A DNA stretch of 64,000 bases from NCBI RefSeq assembly GCF_009683175.1, contig NZ_WKKW01000003.1:62001-126000 (forward strand), in the 5' to 3' direction. The position numbers and the translations under genes are program-made. Source of the stretch: Bifidobacterium asteroides (GTDB lineage Bacteria > Actinomycetota > Actinomycetes > Actinomycetales > Bifidobacteriaceae). Position 1 is the stretch's first letter. Every line of letters starts with the position of its first letter. Of the stretch, positions 34,697-42,524 are shown in pieces. The notes under the pieces are model-generated. The model worked only from the letters and a program-made list of their open reading frames with translations, searched no databases and was not told the origin of the DNA.

Positions 34697-36094
34697 ATGT
34701 CAAAGCTCATGATGAGAACCATGGATCTGCGCGGGAAGACCATGTCCCGCGCCCAACTCCTGGCCGCCATGCCCCGGGCCGATATGGGTACCCGGGAGGC
34801 CAGCGCCCAGGTGCAGCCCATACTGGACCAGGTGCGCGAGCACGGGGCTGCGGCCCTGCGCGACCTGGAGGAGAAGTTCGATCATGTGCGTCCCCATGAT
34901 CTGAGGGTTCCGGCATCTGCCATGCAGGAGGCCTTGGATGGGCTGGATTCCAAGGTCAGGGCGGCAATAGAGGAGTCCGTCACCCGCATCCGTAAGGTCT
35001 GCACCACCCAGGTGCCTAAGCCCATGGCCACCGACCTGGCACCCGGCGCCCGGGTCAGCGAGCGGTGGATCCCGATCGAACGCGTAGGCCTTTACGTGCC
35101 GGGAGGCAAGGCCCTGTACCCTTCCTCGGTCATCATGAACGCGGTCCCCGCCCAGATTGCCGGCGTTGATTCCCTGGCCGTGGCCACGCCGCCCGCATCC
35201 GACGACCCCCGCGGTCTGCCAGCGGCCATCATCCTGGCTACCTGCGCCATCCTGGGGGTGGACGAGGTCTATGCCGTGGGCGGCGCCCAGGCTGTGGCCA
35301 TGTTCGCTTACGGGGCCAAGGGATCCGAGCCTCAGGACGGGGAGATTCTCTGCGACCCGGTCGACAAGATCACCGGCCCTGGCAACATCTTTGTGGCGAC
35401 AGCCAAGCAGATGGTCTCCGGCATGGTGGGCATCGACGCTGTGGCCGGACCTACGGAAATCGCCATTCTTGCCGACGGTCAGGCCAACCCCGACTGGGTT
35501 GCCGCAGACCTGATCGGCCAGGCCGAGCATGACGAGCTTGCCGGCTCGGTGCTGATCACCGACAGCCAGGACTTGGCCCAGGGCGTTCAGGAGGCTCTGG
35601 ATCGCAGGGTGCCTCGGACCGAACACGCCGACCGGGTGCGCACATCTCTGGGTGGCAACCAGTCGGGAATCATCCTGACTGACGGGATCGACCAGTCCAT
35701 CGACGTGGCCAATGCCTATGCCGCCGAGCACCTGGAGGTTCAGACGGCCGATCCTGACGCCGTCATCGACCGGATTCGAAACGCCGGAGCCATCTTCCGT
35801 GGCCCTTACTCTCCTGTGCCCCTGGGCGACTACATGGCCGGGTCCAACCACGTCCTGCCCACCGGCGGAACCGCCCGCTTCGACGTGGCCCTGGGAGTCC
35901 ACACCTTCATGAAGCCTGTCGAAGTCATTGAGTACGACCAGGAGGGGCTCAAGCCCATCGCTGCCAAGATTAATGATTTCGCGGTATCCGAGGACCTGCC
36001 CGCCCATGGCGAGTGCGTCCTGAGCAGATTCCTGGACGACCCCTACGACAAGGCCGACCTGGAAGCCAACGAAGAGAAGGCCGGTCTGCGGTGA
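34697..36094 (+). CDS. hisD: Histidinol dehydrogenase
   Basis: A zinc enzyme oxidising histidinol to histidine with NAD (last two steps). Length 465 residues. Conserved segments: ERVGLYVPGGKALYPSSVIMNAVPA, YAVGGAQAVAMFAYG, KITGPGNIFVATAK, GPTEIAILAD and DLIGQAEHDELAGS; C-terminal SNHVLPTGGTARF. The first 16 residues contain several Met codons, so the true start may be a little downstream. First gene of the his operon; it overlaps hisC by 4 bases. Confidence 0.96.
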   Translation: MSKLMMRTMDLRGKTMSRAQLLAAMPRADMGTREASAQVQPILDQVREHGAAALRDLEEKFDHVRPHDLRVPASAMQEALDGLDSKVRAAIEESVTRIRKVCTTQVPKPMATDLAPGARVSERWIPIERVGLYVPGGKALYPSSVIMNAVPAQIAGVDSLAVATPPASDDPRGLPAAIILATCAILGVDEVYAVGGAQAVAMFAYGAKGSEPQDGEILCDPVDKITGPGNIFVATAKQMVSGMVGIDAVAGPTEIAILADGQANPDWVAADLIGQAEHDELAGSVLITDSQDLAQGVQEALDRRVPRTEHADRVRTSLGGNQSGIILTDGIDQSIDVANAYAAEHLEVQTADPDAVIDRIRNAGAIFRGPYSPVPLGDYMAGSNHVLPTGGTARFDVALGVHTFMKPVEVIEYDQEGLKPIAAKINDFAVSEDLPAHGECVLSRFLDDPYDKADLEANEEKAGLR

Positions 36095-37239
36095 GTGCCA
36101 TACCAGCCGATCTTCCCCTCCGTGCGGACCTGGTGGGGGAGGAGCCCTACGGCGCCCCCCAGCTGGATGTCCCGGTCTGCCTGAACGTCAACGAGAACCC
36201 CTACCCCCTGGACCAGGAGGTGGTCGATGCCATCTGCCAGCGCGTGCGCCAGGTGGCCCCCGGCCTCAACCGCTATCCGGACAGGGAGCATGAGGAACTG
36301 CGGCGGGCCCTGGCTGCCTACCTGAAGAAGGAGTCGGGGACCTCGCTCCAACCCGAGCAGCTCTGGGCGGCCAACGGGTCCAATGAGATCATGCTCCAGC
36401 TCTTCCAGGCCTTCGGTGGGTCGGGCAGGACGGCCCTGGGCTGCGACCCGACCTACTCCATGTATCCCGAGTACGCCCGGGATACCTTCACCGACTGGGA
36501 GCTGGCCCATCGGCTGCCCGATTTCAGCCTGGATGTTGAAACGACCATCGAGCGCATCAAGGCTTTGAGGCCAGCTATGGTCCTGGTGACCAGCCCCAAC
36601 AATCCCACTGGGACGCCCCTGCCCATGGATCAGCTGACCAGGCTCCTGGAGGCCTGCTCCCAGGTCCCTGTAGCGGGCGCGGATCCGTCCGCCCGGCCCA
36701 TCGTGGTCGTGGACGAGGCCTACATCGAGTTCCGAGACCCGGGTACGCCCTCGGCGGTCAGCCTGATCGGGCAGTACGACCACCTGGCCGTCAGCCGGAC
36801 CATGTCCAAGGCCTTCGCCTTCGCCGGCGCCAGGGTGGGCTACCTGGCTGCAGCCCAGGGAATAATCGACGCGGTCCGCATCGTCCGGATGCCCTACCAC
36901 CTGAGCGCGCTGACCCAGGCTGCTGCCCTGGCTGCCCTGGAACACACCGACCTCCAGCTGGCCCGGGTGGATCAGCTCCGCCAGACCCGTCGGGAGACCG
37001 CCGAGTGGCTGGCCGGGCAGCAGTTCCACGGCCGACCCTTGACCGTGGTCCCCTCGGCCTCCAACTTCATCCTCTTCGGCATCTTCCCCGACCGGGATGC
37101 CGTCTTCGAGGCCATGAAGGATGAAGGCGTGCTGATCCGGGCCGTGGGTCCCCAAGGGTATCTGAGGGTCTGCATGGGCACGGACGAGGAGATGGAGCGA
37201 TTCCGGCAAACCCTGGTCCATGTCCTCAAGCGGTTCTAG
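36091..37239 (+). CDS. hisC: Histidinol-phosphate aminotransferase
   Basis: A PLP enzyme, 382 residues, GTG start overlapping the hisD stop. Fold-type I signatures: LNVNENPYPL, GLNRYPD, AANGSNEIMLQLF, TSPNNPTGTPL, VVDEAYIEF and the PLP lysine in SRTMSKAFAFAGARVGY. Confidence 0.96.
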   Translation: MSAIPADLPLRADLVGEEPYGAPQLDVPVCLNVNENPYPLDQEVVDAICQRVRQVAPGLNRYPDREHEELRRALAAYLKKESGTSLQPEQLWAANGSNEIMLQLFQAFGGSGRTALGCDPTYSMYPEYARDTFTDWELAHRLPDFSLDVETTIERIKALRPAMVLVTSPNNPTGTPLPMDQLTRLLEACSQVPVAGADPSARPIVVVDEAYIEFRDPGTPSAVSLIGQYDHLAVSRTMSKAFAFAGARVGYLAAAQGIIDAVRIVRMPYHLSALTQAAALAALEHTDLQLARVDQLRQTRRETAEWLAGQQFHGRPLTVVPSASNFILFGIFPDRDAVFEAMKDEGVLIRAVGPQGYLRVCMGTDEEMERFRQTLVHVLKRF

Positions 37240-37256
37240 GAGGATGCAGACCAGCG

Positions 37257-37288
37257 GCACGGCTATGCTGGTGGTCTAGACGCCGTGC
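37257..37288 (+). other. Inverted repeat in the hisC-hisB gap
   Basis: GCACGGC (37257-37263) and GCCGTGC (37282-37288) with an 18-base loop; CCAGC/GCTGG (37251-37255, 37267-37271) is an exclusive alternative. This 100-base gap is the largest inside the his operon. Confidence 0.35.
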
Positions 37289-37339
37289 AGGAGCCACAGT
37301 GCGGACTGGAGTGCGCGGCAAGAAAGCGGAGGAGCAGCA

Positions 37340-37942
37340 ATGGCAGGCAGAACAGCCACCATCACCCGCCAGACCAGTGAATCCAAGGTGAGCCTGAGTC
37401 TGGACCTGGATGGCACCGGAGTGACCGATATCGACACCTCGGTTCCCTTCTATGACCATATGATGACGGCCCTGGGCAGGCATTCCCTGATCGACCTGAC
37501 CATCAAGGCCAGCGGGGACACCCAGATCGACGTCCACCACACCGTCGAGGACGTGGCCATCGTCTTTGGCGAGGCCCTGGCCCAGGCCCTGGGGGACAAG
37601 CGGGGCATCAAGCGCTTCGCCGATGCAACCGTTCCCCTGGACGAGGCCCTTGCCCGAGCCGTGGTCGATATTTCCGGCAGGCCCTATGCGGTCTGCACCG
37701 GTGAGCCGGAAGGGTTCGAATACGCCATGATCGGCGGGCACTTCACCGGTTCCCTGGTCAGGCACGTCATGGAGTCCATCGCCCTGCACGCCGGCATCTG
37801 CCTGCACCTGACCCTCTTGTCGGGCAGGGATCCGCATCACATCGCCGAGGCTGAATTCAAGGCCCTGGCCAGGGCTCTGCGTTTCGCCGTGGAGCCTGAT
37901 CCCAGGGTGAAGGGCATCCCCAGCACCAAGGGGTCGCTATGA
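37340..37942 (+). CDS. hisB: Imidazoleglycerol-phosphate dehydratase
   Basis: A manganese-dependent dehydratase, 200 residues. His/Glu metal motifs: [25 protein letters not shown], and the second-half counterpart [23 protein letters not shown], with [16 protein letters not shown] near the end. GGAGGAG precedes the ATG. It is single-domain, without the phosphatase half seen in enterobacteria, and overlaps the next gene by 4 bases. Confidence 0.96.
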   Translation: MAGRTATITRQTSESKVSLSLDLDGTGVTDIDTSVPFYDHMMTALGRHSLIDLTIKASGDTQIDVHHTVEDVAIVFGEALAQALGDKRGIKRFADATVPLDEALARAVVDISGRPYAVCTGEPEGFEYAMIGGHFTGSLVRHVMESIALHAGICLHLTLLSGRDPHHIAEAEFKALARALRFAVEPDPRVKGIPSTKGSL

Positions 37943-38691
37943 GCACTGATGAACACGACAACAACGACAACAAGGATCAGGACCTGCCGGATTCCGGCCA
38001 TCATCTGAGCGAGGAGGAGGTCGAACGGGCCCTGGCCAGCTTTGAGGCTGAGTTCAATCAGGACCAGGACCAAGCGGATCAGCCGGTTGAGTACTCCGAA
38101 TCGAGTGTGGACGACGAGGCTGGGCTGAATTCCGAGCCTGCTGACCAATCGTCAGTGGAACCGGACGGGGCTGATGGCGTTGAGGCTGACTTCGATCAGG
38201 AGCTGGAAGGCCTGATCGGCAACCGGGCCAAGGCCGCCGTCATGGTCACCCGTCTGGCTTCGGCGGAGCTTCTGGCGGCCTTCTGCCAGATCTCCGACAT
38301 TTCCGCCTGGTGCATCCAGGCCCGTGAGGGTGCCGTGGCCGTCCTGAGAAACCTGGACGGGGACGGACCCGAGGCGGCCATCCGCGATCTGACCACGGTC
38401 GTATCCGGGCTCAGCGCCATCCTGGCGGTCAACCGTGCCGACAAGCTCGAGGTGACCCTCTGGATCAGCGGGAGGTCGGGGCAGACGCTTGCGCCGCCCA
38501 TCCTCTTTGCCGCCACCGCCGACTTCGTGGAGGATCTGATGATCGGGACCACCACGGTGGACAGGCTGCGCCAGGACGGGGCCGCCGTCTTCGACTCGGG
38601 GGAGTACAACCGCGAGAAGGCCATGGGCATCATCGCCTCGCACACCAGGTTCGGTGCCGGCGGATCGACTCGCCAAGGCCGCGTCGAGTAA
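37939..38691 (+). CDS. Uncharacterised acidic protein inside the his operon
   Basis: A 250-residue protein of unknown function; I do not recognise a family beyond its place in the his operon. Residues 1-95 are very acidic and Gln/Asn-rich (disordered). Residues 100-240 look globular: alpha-rich [22 protein letters not shown], then [10 protein letters not shown] and [17 protein letters not shown]. No signal peptide, metal motif or nucleotide motif is seen. ATG overlaps the hisB stop (ATGA) and AGGAGG for hisH lies just after it, so it is translationally coupled between hisB and hisH. Confidence 0.8.
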   Translation: MSTDEHDNNDNKDQDLPDSGHHLSEEEVERALASFEAEFNQDQDQADQPVEYSESSVDDEAGLNSEPADQSSVEPDGADGVEADFDQELEGLIGNRAKAAVMVTRLASAELLAAFCQISDISAWCIQAREGAVAVLRNLDGDGPEAAIRDLTTVVSGLSAILAVNRADKLEVTLWISGRSGQTLAPPILFAATADFVEDLMIGTTTVDRLRQDGAAVFDSGEYNREKAMGIIASHTRFGAGGSTRQGRVE

Positions 38692-38736
38692 TCGAGTCGA
38701 GTAGAAGTTCAGGCAAGAGGCTTGGCTAGGAGGAAC

Positions 38737-39510
38737 ATGACCAGGATACAGGTGCTTGACTATGGGTTCGGCAATGTCAGATCCATGGTGCATGCCCTCT
38801 CCCAGTTGGGGGTCGATGCGCAGATCAGCGCCGACCCGGACCTGGCCATGAAGGCCGACGGCCTGGTCATCCCGGGTGTGGGAGCTTATGGGGCCTGCAT
38901 GGCGGGGTTGCGCGCCGTGGGCGGCGACCGCATCATCCTCGATCGTCTGGCCCAGGGACTGCCGGTTCTGGGGGTCTGCATAGGCCTCCAGGTCATGTTC
39001 CAGTTCGGGGACGAGGACGGCCGCAGCGAGCCTGGTCTGGGCCTGATCCCCGGTCGTGTGACCAAGCTGGATGCCGATGTGGTGCCCCATATGGGCTGGG
39101 ACCATGTCCAGGCGCCTCAGGGAACACGACTCCTGGCAGGGGTTCAGGACCAGCGTTTCTACTTCGTCCACTCCTATGCCGCCATGGCTGCGCAGGGCGA
39201 TGACCGGGTCAGCGGGACGCAGCCCGATCTGTGCCTGCGGGTATCAGCATTCAAAGAACATGGTGACAGCCGGCCAGGGTCATTCCGGACAGGGTCTAAC
39301 AAGACCTCACAGGGCGTCTCTTTCGGTGAACCGCTGGTTACCTGGGCCACCTATGGACGCAGCAGGTTCGTGGCCGCCTATGAATGCGGTCCCTTGAGCG
39401 CCACCCAGTTCCATCCTGAAAAGTCCGGACAGGCCGGGGCACGGTTGCTGACCAATTGGGTGAGGACCCTTCCCGGGGCTTCCGGACTCCCTTGCGAGAA
39501 AGGTGAATGA
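38737..39510 (+). CDS. hisH: Imidazole glycerol phosphate synthase, glutaminase subunit HisH (with insertion)
   Basis: Supplies ammonia from glutamine to HisF. Length 257 residues against about 200-215 usual. Catalytic triad C81 (GVCIGLQ), H226 and E228 (QFHPEKSG); DYGFGN at the N-terminus. Between FVHSYA (about 143-148) and TWATYG (202-207) there are about 40 extra residues rich in Ser/Gly/Thr. AGGAGG sits 3 bases before the chosen ATG. HisF is not in this window. Confidence 0.93.
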   Translation: MTRIQVLDYGFGNVRSMVHALSQLGVDAQISADPDLAMKADGLVIPGVGAYGACMAGLRAVGGDRIILDRLAQGLPVLGVCIGLQVMFQFGDEDGRSEPGLGLIPGRVTKLDADVVPHMGWDHVQAPQGTRLLAGVQDQRFYFVHSYAAMAAQGDDRVSGTQPDLCLRVSAFKEHGDSRPGSFRTGSNKTSQGVSFGEPLVTWATYGRSRFVAAYECGPLSATQFHPEKSGQAGARLLTNWVRTLPGASGLPCEKGE

Positions 39511-39511
39511 G

Positions 39512-40243
39512 ATGCTGACGCTCCTACCCGCTGTCGACGTCCGTGACGGAAAGGCGGTCCGTCTGAAGCAGGGGATCTCCGGTTCCGAGAAGGTCTATGG
39601 TGAGCCTGCCGATGCAGCCAAGGCCTGGGTGGACCAGGGTGCCGGGTGGCTCCACCTGGTCGACCTGGATGCGGCCTTCGGCACGGGCGACAACCGAGAC
39701 AAGCTGGCCGCCCTGGTCAACGAGCTGGGCGATCGCGTCAAGGTGGAGCTCAGTGGCGGCATCCGTGACGGCGCCAGCCTGGAGGCAGCCTTGGATGCCG
39801 GCGCCACCCGGGTCAACATCGGCACGGCGGCCCTGGAGAACCCGGAGTGGACCAGCCAGGTCCTGGATCGATACGGCGAGCGGGTCTGCGTGGGTCTGGA
39901 CGTGCGCGGACACACCCTGGCCGCCCGGGGCTGGACCAGACAGGGCGGGGACCTTTTCGAGGCCATGGAGCGACTGGACCGTGACGGGTGCACCCGGTAC
40001 GTGGTCACCGATGTGACACGCGACGGGATGATGACCGGTCCCAACCTGGATCTGCTGGGACAGGTGGCTGACCGGACTCCGGCCAAGGTGACCGCCTCGG
40101 GAGGTATATCCAGCCTCGATGACCTGAGCCGGATCCTGGATCTGGCCGATCGGGGCGTGGACAGCGCCATCCTGGGTAAGTCCCTCTATGAGGGGGCCTT
40201 CACGCTGGAGCAGGCGCTTAACCTGGTCTCAGGGCATTGTTAA
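39512..40243 (+). CDS. hisA: Phosphoribosyl isomerase (HisA, possibly bifunctional PriA)
   Basis: A TIM-barrel isomerase of 243 residues acting on ProFAR. Seen: [18 protein letters not shown] with the catalytic Asp, [30 protein letters not shown] with the second Asp, and [11 protein letters not shown]. Actinobacterial homologues (PriA) also serve the tryptophan step of TrpF; dual use is inferred. I chose ATG 39512 with AAAGG 8 bases upstream; a GTG at 39503 overlapping hisH is the alternative. Confidence 0.94.
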   Translation: MLTLLPAVDVRDGKAVRLKQGISGSEKVYGEPADAAKAWVDQGAGWLHLVDLDAAFGTGDNRDKLAALVNELGDRVKVELSGGIRDGASLEAALDAGATRVNIGTAALENPEWTSQVLDRYGERVCVGLDVRGHTLAARGWTRQGGDLFEAMERLDRDGCTRYVVTDVTRDGMMTGPNLDLLGQVADRTPAKVTASGGISSLDDLSRILDLADRGVDSAILGKSLYEGAFTLEQALNLVSGHC

Positions 40244-40289
40244 CGCTATAAGCAAATCTGCGAAATATAGGAATGGGAGCATAGGCTCT

Positions 40290-41627
40290 ATGGATAAGCA
40301 AGAGGAGTTCGCGCTGCGCACTGTCGAGGAGCGCGATGTCCGGTTCATTCGTCTCTGGTTCACCGACGTCTTGGGAACCCTAAAATCGGTGGCCATAGCG
40401 CCCACCGAGTTGGAGGTCGCCTTCGAAGAGGGGCTGGGCTTCGACGGCTCGGCTATCGAGGGCATGACCAGGGTCTCCGAGGATGACATGATCGTCAAGC
40501 CCGACCCGTCCACCTTCCAGATACTTCCCTGGAGGGGCGGACCCCAGGGTACGGCGCGGATCTTCTGCGACGTGCTCACACCGGATGGCGAGCCCAGCAG
40601 CGGTGACCCCAGGCATGTGCTCAAGCGCGCCCTGGCCAAGGCCAAGGAGAAGGGCTTCATCTTCTACACCCATCCGGAGATCGAGTTCTACCTGTTCGAG
40701 AACCAGGATGACTGGTCCCAGGTTCCGACCCCCATCGACGAGGGCGGCTACTTCGACCATGTGCCCCGCAGCCCGGGGATGGACTTCCGCCGGGCCTGCG
40801 TCAACATGCTGGAGCAGATGGGCATCTCGGTGGAGTACTCCCACCATGAGGCCGGACCAGGACAGAATGAGATCGACCTGCGCTATGCCGACGCCCTGAC
40901 CACCTCCGACAACATCATGACCTTCCGGACCGTGGTCAAGGAGATCTCCCTGGAGCGGGGGATCTACGCCAGCTTCATGCCCAAGCCCTTCACCGACAAG
41001 CCGGGGTCGGGCATGCACACCCATCTGAGCCTGTTCGAGGGGGACACCAACGCCTTCTACGAGGTGGGCCAGGAGTTCAACATGTCCCAGACGGCCCGGC
41101 AGTTCGCCGCCGGCATCCTGGCCCATGCGGCCGAGATCTGCGCGGTGACCGACCAGTACGTCAACTCCTACAAGCGGCTTTGGGGGGGAGCCGAGGCACC
41201 CAGCTACGTCTGCTGGGGGCACAACAACCGGTCCGCCCTCCTGCGCATACCCCAGTACAAACCCGGCAAGGGCAACTCGGCCAGGATGGAGTTCCGGGGG
41301 CTGGATCCGGGGGCCAACCCCTACCTGGCATACTCGGTGCTGCTGGCTGCGGGCCTGGACGGGATCGAGCAGAAGATGACCCTGGGTGAGCCCACCAGCG
41401 ACGACGTCTGGGAGCTGACCGACGCCGAGCGGCAGGCCATGGGCATCGAGCCCCTGCCTGACAGCCTGGACGCGGCCCTCAAGGTCATGGAGAAGTCGGA
41501 CTTCGTGGCCCAGGTGCTGGGCGAGCAGACCTTCGAGTACTTCCTGCGCAACAAGCACCGGGAGTGGGCCGGATACAGCCGGCAGGTCACCCCCTACGAG
41601 CTGGCCTACTACCTGCCCAGGCTTTGA
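40290..41627 (+). CDS. glnA: Glutamine synthetase, type I (alpha-like, not adenylylated)
   Basis: Makes glutamine from glutamate and ammonia. Length 445 residues. Signatures: FDGSAIEGM, the DPSTFQILPW latch, GxGMHTHLSLF (PGSGMHTHLS), NSYKRLWGGAEAP and the active-site flap NNRSALLRIPQ. The segment corresponding to the adenylylation loop reads DDVWELTDAERQA, so the target Tyr is replaced by Trp; regulation by GlnE is unlikely. The region before the ATG (40244-40289) holds TATAAG but no clear -35. It follows hisA by 46 bases. Confidence 0.95.
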   Translation: MDKQEEFALRTVEERDVRFIRLWFTDVLGTLKSVAIAPTELEVAFEEGLGFDGSAIEGMTRVSEDDMIVKPDPSTFQILPWRGGPQGTARIFCDVLTPDGEPSSGDPRHVLKRALAKAKEKGFIFYTHPEIEFYLFENQDDWSQVPTPIDEGGYFDHVPRSPGMDFRRACVNMLEQMGISVEYSHHEAGPGQNEIDLRYADALTTSDNIMTFRTVVKEISLERGIYASFMPKPFTDKPGSGMHTHLSLFEGDTNAFYEVGQEFNMSQTARQFAAGILAHAAEICAVTDQYVNSYKRLWGGAEAPSYVCWGHNNRSALLRIPQYKPGKGNSARMEFRGLDPGANPYLAYSVLLAAGLDGIEQKMTLGEPTSDDVWELTDAERQAMGIEPLPDSLDAALKVMEKSDFVAQVLGEQTFEYFLRNKHREWAGYSRQVTPYELAYYLPRL

Positions 41628-41636
41628 ATCCGGGGC

Positions 41637-42524
41637 TCACTGGTCCGATCGGCCGAACCAGCTGTTGTAGATGATGACGAAGTTGCGATTGCCATAGCTT
41701 GAGCAGCGGTTGCCCTCGCCGTCGCCTGCCCGCAGCGCTGCCTCGTTGGGCTGGTAGGGCGTATAGATGTAGAGCAGGGCAGTGGCATCGTTCTCGATGT
41801 AGACCTTGCCGCTGCCACAGGAGGCATCGGGGCTGAAGCGCACATCGTTCAGGGCCTTGGTCTGGTAGCCGTATTGGTCCCGGTGGGCCTGGTAGTAGCG
41901 GAACCGGTGGGCGGCACCGTAGACCTGGTTGAAGAATCCGGCGTAGCGGGCGTCGCAGTCTGCATCGTCAGGGCAGGAGAGGCCCATGGCCGACTGGAGC
42001 TGAACCTGGGTGGGGGGCTGGTCGGTGGCCACCAGGTGCTGCTCCTTTTGCAGCATGGTCAGGAGGACCTTCTGACTGATCCCGCAGGAGCGGGCTGACC
42101 CGTCGATGATCTGAGCCGCGCTCTGCCCCTTGCCGCCCTTGTAGGCATCACATAGGCCGTCGCCAGGGCGGTCGGGGACATCCATCTGCAGACTGCGCAG
42201 GCAGGTGGAGCCGTTGCAGGATCCCCCCTTCTGGTCCAGGAAGGCCTGGACATCGTCGGCGTTCATGTCCACCGTGTCATGGAAGCGGTGATCGGTGATG
42301 ATCCTGCCTGGATTGAAGACGTACTCCTGGGAGAGCTGCTCCTGGTGGCGGATGACGCGGCCGACCATCAGCCGGTAGGAGACGAAGCGGACGGCCAGGA
42401 TGCACAGGGCGACCACCAGGACTATGGCCATCAGGGCTGCCCCCAGGGTCTGCGCGCGGCGGAGGGTCATCCGTCTGCGTTTGTTGCCGCCCCTGCGTGC
42501 TCGTCCTGATGGCCTTGTGTTCAT
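41637..42524 (-). CDS. Membrane-anchored exported protein with lysozyme-like region
   Basis: A 295-residue protein with a basic N-tail (GRARRGGNKRRRM), one membrane helix (about 27-47) and an exported domain. Cysteine pairs (CNGSTC, CxxAYKGG, CPDDADC) suggest disulfides. The segment IIDGSARSCGISQKVLLTMLQKEQHLV resembles the lytic-transglycosylase helix with the catalytic Glu in QKEQ. FFNQVYGAAHRFRYY, YTPYQPNEAAL and CSSYGNRNF belong to a widespread actinobacterial secreted-protein pattern. Murein cleavage is inference. ATG overlaps the hrpA stop (ATGA), with GGAAGG upstream. Confidence 0.7.
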   Translation of the reverse strand: MNTRPSGRARRGGNKRRRMTLRRAQTLGAALMAIVLVVALCILAVRFVSYRLMVGRVIRHQEQLSQEYVFNPGRIITDHRFHDTVDMNADDVQAFLDQKGGSCNGSTCLRSLQMDVPDRPGDGLCDAYKGGKGQSAAQIIDGSARSCGISQKVLLTMLQKEQHLVATDQPPTQVQLQSAMGLSCPDDADCDARYAGFFNQVYGAAHRFRYYQAHRDQYGYQTKALNDVRFSPDASCGSGKVYIENDATALLYIYTPYQPNEAALRAGDGEGNRCSSYGNRNFVIIYNSWFGRSDQ

